Shown piece by piece: positions 58,201-64,000 of a stretch of DNA of 64,000 bases (the stretch's first letter is position 1; each line of letters opens with the position of its first letter). The notes under the pieces were generated by a model. It did not search any database, was not told where the DNA came from, and saw only the letters and a program-made list of their open reading frames with translations. The position numbers were made by a program, and so were the translations under genes. The stretch is from Acorus gramineus (Eukaryota; Streptophyta; Magnoliopsida; Acorales; Acoraceae), in NCBI GenBank assembly GCA_030737835.1, contig CM060848.1:32545634-32609633 (forward strand), given 5' to 3'.

Positions 58201-59010
58201 AAATATGTTGCTGTTGGCTCCTAGGAGCAGTGTAATTGTTTCCATTATCCCCTATTTTATGATGGAGCAATGCTTCCTAGATGCAAAGATCTTATTCTCG
58301 CCCCAAAGCTGGTTCACCATAATAATCCGTTCACCGTTCCACATAATCCGTGTTGTCACCTTGCATCCCACGCCAAGGACCCACTTTAGCATTCTAAACC
58401 TAACTAATACACAGAAATGGACTGTTCTTGTACCAGCACTTAATGGAACTATCTATGTCATGTACATGTCAGGAGAATTTCATGCCTGTTGCATCAAACG
58501 GAACATGTTTTGATGTTATAGTTACATGATCAGTTGAACAAAAATCTGACTTCATGAGATAGTTGCAATAATTGAATATGAAGGTTATGTAGTCATTCAC
58601 TTGTTTCATACAGGAAATTCAATGCTAAAGTTTGGCAGAGGAGCAACTTGAGAGGTCATTTTAGTTAAATATATCATAAAACTACAGTAAATTACATGAT
58701 TTCCAGAAAGCTATATTTGACGTTTCCAGATCATGGCAAATTATCAAAACAATCTTCACTCTGCCTTTCTGGTAGATAGATGTGCTTCTATCAATTATCA
58801 CCTTGTTGATTGTGATCTCATGGGTTCATATATTTTCCCTTCTTTGCAGCTTTTGTCTTGAAGCATTCTCTTGTTGCCAGTGCTATTTTTGGTGCAACAA
58901 AGCCATGGCAACTAAAAGAGGTAATTGAAACATGTGACATCCGTCTAACAGAAGAGATCATTGAGGAGATCAATAAAGTCTACAAGAAGTACCCAAATCC
59001 TTGCCCTTGA
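43275..59010 (+). CDS. Aldo-keto reductase (Tas-like plant family), 12 exons
   Basis: Exons: 43275-43335, 43436-43525, 43648-43756, 45458-45546, 46896-46952, 47053-47161, 47260-47361, 47448-47512, 47902-48005, 48105-48169, 50442-50496, 58850-59010. All introns are GT-AG, phases agree, and the sum is 1077 nt or 358 residues. The protein is an NADPH-dependent (beta/alpha)8-barrel oxidoreductase reducing carbonyl compounds. The catalytic tetrad is complete: Asp50 and Tyr55 in NFFDSAEMYP, Lys90 in LAIATKV, His135 in DLYQIHWPDRYVP. The family marks GTMTFGEQN, KIRYIGLSNETPYGV, LLAYSPSAMGILSGKYF and the cofactor-end SAIFGATKPWQLKEV are present. The length suits the family and no lesion is seen, so the gene appears functional. 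No transit peptide is evident and the substrate is unknown. Intron 11 is 8.35 kb and holds an antisense LINE; introns 3 and 10 hold LINE and MITE pieces. It is the only clear host gene here. Confidence 0.93.
43854..44140. repeat. Short tandem palindromic repeats in intron 3
   Basis: At 43900-43965 a ~21-bp unit (CTATCATAGTGTATACTGCA-like) is repeated about three times. The surrounding ~290 bp looks like a small inserted element (TGCAACCC...GGGTTGCA-like ends), but no clear target duplication was found. Confidence 0.35.
44375..45115 (-). pseudogene. Truncated LINE 3' end in intron 3
   Basis: Read on the reverse strand, scattered frames match the zinc-binding C-terminal part of plant L1 reverse transcriptases: KIRSFMWFLTLDKILIQ, NVTCVLCNWKRNQES and, upstream, a GENTIIWTP-like stretch. 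Stops and shifts are frequent, and the 5' part is missing, as expected for a 5'-truncated LINE copy. Confidence 0.6.
45547..46895. other. Intron 4 of the reductase gene
   Basis: This 1.35-kb intron is AT-rich with long T runs (about 45735-45765, 46425-46438, 46670-46690). Two stretches share AAGGTGGGAATGCA (about 45773 and 46470), which hints at an old insertion at 45770-46480. No coding region can be supported. Confidence 0.5.
49060..50235 (-). pseudogene. Second truncated LINE fragment in intron 10, split by a MITE
   Basis: On the reverse strand, 50235-49795 gives an RT zinc-binding-like C-terminal region (SFVSG, then GMWDWFRKMRHRGDK) with stops. The piece continues beyond the MITE to an (AAGAAA)n-like tract near 49144-49175, which may be its tail. 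The stretch GAGACGAGGGATCTCTAG at 49100 resembles one at 44420 in the other LINE fragment. Confidence 0.5.
49274..49786. mobile_element. hAT-like MITE with TTCACATA duplication
   Basis: An 8-bp direct repeat TTCACATA flanks it exactly (49266-49273, 49787-49794), the length typical of hAT elements. The ends are imperfect inverted repeats: TAGGGGTAGTAAAAGAGCC on the left, and AGGGGGTGGTAAATGAACC on the right in reverse. The interior is full of GCTCGGCTCATTTAGCT-type words on both strands. No protein is encoded. Confidence 0.8.
50956..51426 (+). mobile_element. TRIM-like mini retrotransposon
   Basis: Two direct repeats of 180 bp lie at 50956-51135 and 51247-51426, starting TGACGCCTGGCCCAGG. They flank a ~110-bp middle that carries TGGTATCAGAGC (51164-51175), the initiator-Met primer site, and a purine-rich AGAGGGGGTGAT before the second repeat. 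TGCAT flanks the whole (50951-50955 and 51427-51431). The unusual point is the 28-bp gap between the first repeat and the primer site. Alternatively the true LTR is ~206 bp (ending GTGTTACA) and the second copy is shortened. It lies in intron 11 of the reductase gene. Confidence 0.75.
51466..51624 (+). mobile_element. Possible copia-type LTR fragment
   Basis: TGTTGAACC, then TGTAACTATATAAGGGACC, TTCTAGTCCAATG and GCTACA resemble the promoter and right end of a short Ty1/copia LTR. No partner LTR or target duplication is visible. Confidence 0.35.
51857..55510 (-). pseudogene. LINE ORF2: endonuclease and reverse transcriptase
   Basis: It starts with an APE-type endonuclease: GNVRGLNDQRKK near 55490, an ETKM with a stop just before it, VGASGGILVVWDG, VYGPN and GDFNVTRF, WSDHTPL. 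RT motifs follow: LALIPKREG, ENQTAFIPGHQLQDG, KLDFTKAYDNVNWEFL, GLRQGDPLSPLLFV and VQYADD at about 53450-53467. The C-terminal zinc-binding segment is WGCKVPLKVKVFLW with CGLCGLEEETVEHLFIVCP. One in-frame TAG near 53489-53491 splits the RT. A stop at about 55098 and a frame change near 55400 damage the endonuclease. These enzymes nick DNA and prime reverse transcription at the nick. Confidence 0.9.
55556..57880 (-). pseudogene. LINE ORF1-like region
   Basis: Several reverse-strand frames line up in order. A cysteine/histidine-rich CFRCPWALGVGHRA segment lies near 57660-57720. WRELPPLQWWSLGPS, with a Trp-rich DUF4283-like character, lies near 57350. Long Gly/Ser/Pro-rich stretches follow (57072-56659; 56616-55915), with an acidic end DRAEEEEEREE near 55560. 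This fits the nucleic-acid-binding first protein of plant LINEs. The frame is broken several times. Confidence 0.65.
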
Positions 59011-59419
59011 TCAGAATCCGTCATTCGTTTTCCCAGAAATACACTACCACCGATCACTGGGTTGACAGTGTGATCAATCACCAAATCAAGGTTGATATGT
59101 GTAACACAGTAACGCTTGTGAACTATAGCGATCAATGTTTGAGTGCAATTTTATTCCTTTTCCTTGTATGTCTTGTTTACCGTTCATATAAAAAAAATTT
59201 ACGAAATCATTCCCCACTCTACCTTTCCTCATTTAAGAAGCATGTATCTGGTTGGTGGGAGTTGGTAAATGAGCCTACCTGATTGCAAACAACCAAGGGT
59301 AAGCTTATTCAAGATCAGTTTGTTTAGGTAAAGCAACCAAGCATGGGCCATTTAATTAATAATTGTTTGTGAACTCATCTAATGCTGATGGCCCAGGCTT
59401 ATTTTTAAGTCCTCAACAT
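59011..59419 (+). other. 3' flank of the reductase gene
   Basis: The first ~200 bp are the probable 3' untranslated region. An A run (TATAAAAAAAATTT near 59188) is visible, but no clear polyadenylation signal can be assigned. No gene is seen. Confidence 0.4.
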
Positions 59420-60282
59420 TAGGCCTGTCAACGGGTCGGGTCCAGGTCCGGTCGGGTGGACCCGGACCCGATCGTGGCAAGACCCGACGGGTCCGGGTTC
59501 AACCTAAGACCTGGCGGGTCTGGGAAAATGTAGACCCGGACCCGTCGGACCCGGGTCGGGTCCGACCCGACCCGGATGGTTGGTTAAAAAAAAAAAAAAA
59601 AACTCATGTATTTGTTTGCTTTATTATTCTATTTGAAATTTTTTGTAATAAAACATTATTATTAATGAGACTATGTTTGAATATAATTTTATACAATTCA
59701 AAAGAAGTAAATGAATTATTAAACAACATCTAAAACAATAATCACTAACATAAAAAGCATATTAACCTAAATAATAAACATAACTAATTATACAAACATT
59801 CAAAGCAATATTAACCTAAACAACATTTAAAACAATAAACACTAACATATTAACCTAAATAATAAACATAAATCATGCAATAAACTAATTAATCATACAA
59901 ATTCAAAAGCTAATAAATTAATTGTCCAAAACAAACCGACGACAATACATTACTAAGTTTATTAAATATTAAACAATCAAGTTCTTACAAGTTGCAACAT
60001 CAACACAAAAAAAAAAATGTTATGATTATGATTATGACATATGATTTATGGGCTTGTTATGATTATGATTTATGAATTTGTGGATACAAAAATAAGTTAA
60101 GTAAGAAATAAAATTATGTATCAACTAATATTAATGGTCTTATAATATATGAGCATATTTTAATAAAACAATCGGGTCCAACGGGTCGGGGCGGGGTGGA
60201 CCCGGACCCGACCCGTTTGTTTGTTCGGGTTCGTCGGGTCGGGTATATTACACGTGTAATCAGGTCCGGGTTGACAGGCCTA
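59420..60282. mobile_element. hAT-like MITE with CTCAACAT duplication
   Basis: A perfect 8-bp target duplication CTCAACAT lies at 59412-59419 and 60283-60290. The terminal inverted repeat is TAGGCCTGTCAAC on both ends. The subterminal regions are dense in GGGTCGGGTCC / GGACCCGGACCC words. The AT-rich interior encodes nothing. Confidence 0.9.
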
Positions 60283-60290
60283 CTCAACAT

Positions 60291-60755
60291 GTCAGGTTTA
60301 CATTTTGAATGCACATTGTATCTGATTGTTCTTGTATTGGCCTACTAGAATAATATTTGTTTTGGCTTGTTGACACAAACTTTCTACAGCTCATGATTTG
60401 AAGAAAATGTGAAAATTAATTTCTTTTTCCAGTTTCAATTGAAGCAGTCCCAACTAATTATACTGTTCCAGGAATGTTAAAGTATTTCAAGCATGTATTT
60501 TCTAACCATGACCCCCCGTCAGGTACTTCTCGTTCATGAATGTTCCCGCTTACGTTTCTAACCAACATTGCTATTTTCTTCCGAAAACACTGACCAAACT
60601 TGGTGATCCGGACAGGTGGATATATAGTTTTTAAGGAAATTCTGACAGTCAAATAAGATGGAAGTTCAACCAAATGAAGCCATTCTGTTATTGGTTGCTA
60701 ACTAAAAAAAAAAACTTTGATTTATTCATTATATAATTATTAAAGTTCCTATTGC
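60291..60755. other. Intergenic DNA left of the last LTR
   Basis: AT-rich sequence without a supported gene. It ends with ATTGC, the target duplication of the following LTR. Confidence 0.4.
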
Positions 60756-63440
60756 TGTCACGCCCCAGGGCGACCGTCCCCGAGGCGCGACAATGGTATA
60801 TATGATATCAGCAGTCTATACAGGAGGTCAATAATATACTCTAAACAACATCAAAAATGACAACACAGACAACAAGGAGGCTGGCATAATATATACAAAT
60901 AGCGGAAGCTAAAAGACTGAGTCTGTAATTCAAAAGACATATTACAGACCCGATACATAATCAACTGTCCTGTGAGAGCCAATATATACAACGACATCCA
61001 AATGTAATACAAACGTGTGCCCAAGCACGGAATACAATACATACAATCAAAGGGGGATGCTGATGGCCTCTCACACGCAGAACGTGACGCTGCTCCGCTA
61101 CTGCTGATGTGCCTCGGGGAGCTCCTCCTTCAGATCCGACTCAGATATAACTGGAGAAAAATATATGCGAGGGGTGAGCCACACGCTCAGTGAATAGCAC
61201 AACCCATGCATCACAATTCATATTAACCTCAGTTAAATTATAGCCTCTAAGTGGCAGTAACTACACAATCCAGTGGGTCGCTACATTGCCGACCCACCAC
61301 ACCCTCACCCTCACTCTCAAGGGTAACATGGTCTTTTGGGACTGACTAGGCTGTTAATCACCCTTGGTCCACCGATAGCCTCTCCTCCACACCGTAGCTC
61401 GCCTGGTCTACTCCCACGATCAACACAGTCCGACGCATCGGAGGTACCTACAGATGGGAGCCCTCTGTCAGGACAGCTTGTCTAACGCTGAGGAGTCTCT
61501 ACATGGATCCAACGAAGGGAAGAGAAACAGCCTACCCACATGGATACGATCCTCTTGGATCCACCGACACCAATTGCAGCTCTACTAATGTCATGAATTA
61601 TTCAGAATTCCTTCAGGGCGCATAACTAAGATGCGGGGAGACACATATTATAACAACGAGGTTATAATATTTTCTAAGGCATGCTAATAACCATATGCTC
61701 GCATTTGATTTAAATAAGTTAAATTAAATGGGAAACATGCGTAGATCGAGGCTTTCCTAGCATGAAAACATGGTATCAGGATGCGTAGGTCTCTATACAT
61801 AATATAAGGGTGCATATCCCTAGCATACAAAGTCTAAGGGGGGCAACGATACAACATAATGATCATGCATAGCATAGTTTACATTTAATACTAGTTAATA
61901 TGCAACTATGGTGCCCCAGGGGAGGGCAATGCACGCCTACGTGCATCGAACACCTCCCTACTGGGTTGGATTGTCCCACTCACCAATACCCGGTTCATCG
62001 CGTGACCGCCCGTCAAGATCTGCAAGACATGGGTAATCAAAATGGTGAGTAATATACACAAATACATAAGAAATACGCTAGAAATACCCTGCACACGGAC
62101 AAGCATGCATACGGCCCGCACGCACGCGAGCCCGAGTGCCCCGACATCCTCCCGCACCCACGGCAGCCATGCGCACGGCCACCCGCACGCACACGCACGG
62201 GTGCGCACGCACGCACGCATGCCCGCGCCCCAGGCGCACTGCCGCGCCCCAGCCCGCGCGCTGCCGCGCCCCTGCCCGCACGCCCATACACACTGCCGCG
62301 CGCGCGCGCACGCTTGCGTGCGCCCGCGCGCACCGCCCATCCAGTCCTGCGTCTACCCGCGCGTACTGCGCCCCTGCGTAGCACCCCGTGCACTGCGCCC
62401 CCGCGCAGCACCCCGCGTGCACGCCCGTGCGTCCGCGCGTACGCGCGCACGCTCCCAACGCGCCCGACTTGGCGCGCCTGCTCTGTCTGTGCGCGCAGAC
62501 TCGTGCGCACGCGCGCGGATGACCCCGCATGCACGCCCGAGCCAAACCCACCACCTTCCTTAGCCCCCCCACACCCCTAACACACATGCAAACCATGCAT
62601 ACCCAAAACACATCCTAATCAAGCATCTATGCAAGAAAAAAAGGGAGGAAGAGGACTCACCCAAGGGAGGAAAGGAAGGGAGGGAAAATTGGGTGCTCTT
62701 CGCGCACCGAAACACCACCACCAAAACCACCACCACCAAGCCCCTTCTCAGCCTAAGAGGGGCTGAAAACAGAGGAGAAAAGGTGCCATGAGTGGAGGTC
62801 AAACAAAGGGAAACACAAAAACGAAACCATGGGAAGGTAGATCGGGTCCTTACCAAACTTTTCTCCTTCTAGGGTTTTTCTTTTCCACCACTTCTACTAG
62901 GTCAAAAGGTGGAAATAAAGAGAGGGGATGAGAGGTTTGTGAGTGAGACAGATGGAGAAGAAGATGAATAGAAGGCACTATAGGTGGGCGTGGACATTAA
63001 GTCACCCACACACACACCCACACACACACACTCACTTACAGTTAGGGTTAATTAGGTTTAGGTGAACTTTGACCCTAGTCAACCCAACCACACTAACAAA
63101 CAAAACCAATTGACCAAGTCAAGGGTCAAACTTGACTTGGTCAAAGTCACCTTTGACTCGATCAAGTCCCCCAATGACTTTTCGCTTGGTCAAAACCCGG
63201 ATACGATTCGGAACTGCGAAATTCTGAAATGTTACCGGAGTTCGATGAAATTTTTGTGAGTGACTTGAAATGGCACCAGGACACATAATGTGCAGTTAGA
63301 TTTTCAACCGGAGTTCTCAAGCTCATGATGATAGTCAAAAGTCCAAAATTTTAGCGGTTCCGATCGAAAAAGAAAAAGTTGAAAAACTGCCAGAATTCTC
63401 CAATGGTGACCAGAAGGCTAAAAGTGACACATATATAACA
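60756..63440 (-). mobile_element. Inverted solo LTR (2.7 kb, old subfamily)
   Basis: The TSD is ATTGC (60751-60755 and 63441-63445). It runs from TGTCACGCCCC to CACATATATAACA on the + strand. It belongs to the subfamily of the old LTR at 1-11734. Its first donor-like site reads GTGAGT (complement at 62655-62660) where other copies read GTAAGC. The CpG block is 62090-62560, and the 36-nt module is 61984-62019. Confidence 0.93.
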
Positions 63441-63445
63441 ATTGC

Positions 63446-64000
63446 AATGCAAGAATTTAAAATTGTTGGTTTTCAAATCGCTTTGATACTGGTTATTCAG
63501 AAAACCCCTCTTGCTGTAGACTAGATCTATAAGGATAATAAATGCAGAGAGATTTAATAAAATGAGTAGACAATAGACACTGAAAAAAAATATAAAATAT
63601 TAATGAATTCACTTGGTTACCTAAATGTGAGGTACATCCATGAAATTTCAACAAACCACAAATGTATTATAAAAAAAAGTTGCCGCTATTTACACGTCTC
63701 AAATATGTTTGCACACCCCTTTTAAATGAATATGAGATCTCAAGATCCATTTAATTTTTTTTTATTTGCGCGTCCCATCTTCTTTTAAAAAAAATTCACA
63801 AAAACCCTTATTGATTTGCATCCCCTCCCATCTCAACATTCAAATTTGAAACTTACAATTGCCACATGCAAGAAGATGATGAGGAGGCAACGAACGGCCA
63901 AAAGAGGAACCGACAAATGAGTAGGAGGTGCGACAGATCGATAGGGAGGAGGGAATTTGGATGTCTCATTAAAATCAATTAGATACAATGTATAACCCTT
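63446..64000. other. AT-rich intergenic end of the window
   Basis: No coding region, repeat structure or RNA gene can be supported here. Confidence 0.4.

Overview
This is plant nuclear DNA, almost certainly from an angiosperm with a large repeat-rich genome. The evidence is spliced genes with GT-AG introns, a Tekay/Del-type chromovirus (Ty3/gypsy) using an initiator-Met tRNA primer site, a PIF/Harbinger transposon with its Myb-like partner, an L1-type LINE, hAT-like MITEs and a plant-type aldo-keto reductase. The sequence alone does not give the species. There is one ordinary host gene; nearly everything else is mobile DNA, nested up to four levels deep.

Layout. (1) 1-11734: a nest made only of ~2.7-3.5 kb LTRs of one retrotransposon superfamily. 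An old LTR enters from the left edge and ends at 11734. It carries a solo LTR (60-3556, TSD GTGGG) and a second solo LTR (4665-11123), which itself holds an inverted LTR (7185-10386). (2) 11735-13288: AT-rich DNA with diverged repeats and a possible MITE. (3) 13289-42944: a PIF/Harbinger transposon with TTA target duplications, split by two retroelement insertions. Its Myb/SANT-like gene (16175-35152) is cut by a retrotransposon at 16437-34265 (TSD CCAAG). It also encodes a DDE transposase (35688-37096, probable last exon near 40736). A third gene (40917-41435) has a viroplasmin/RNase H1 N-terminal-like domain plus a C-terminal membrane anchor. (4) The retrotransposon at 16437-34265 has two 3052-bp LTRs, PBS, gag, protease, RT, RNase H, integrase and a chromodomain, all decayed. 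Its integrase is split by a solo LTR (23810-30570, TSD GCAGC), which is itself split by an inverted solo LTR (23987-27517, TSD TTTTA). (5) A further solo LTR (37141-40685, TSD ATACA) sits in the Harbinger transposase gene. (6) 43275-59010: a 12-exon aldo-keto reductase gene starting only ~330 bp from the Harbinger end. Its introns hold LINE fragments, a hAT-like MITE, a TRIM-like element and an antisense ~6.2-kb LINE in an 8.35-kb intron. (7) 59420-60282: a hAT-like MITE (TSD CTCAACAT). 60756-63440: an inverted solo LTR (TSD ATTGC). The rest is AT-rich.

Most notable signals. All ten LTR copies keep an exon-like module: a canonical donor, then a CpG-rich intron-like block, then an exon of exactly 36 nt between AG and GTGAGT, then a third acceptor. 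The Harbinger element appears to carry a third, membrane-anchored viroplasmin-like gene, which is not part of the usual two-gene PIF/Harbinger plan.
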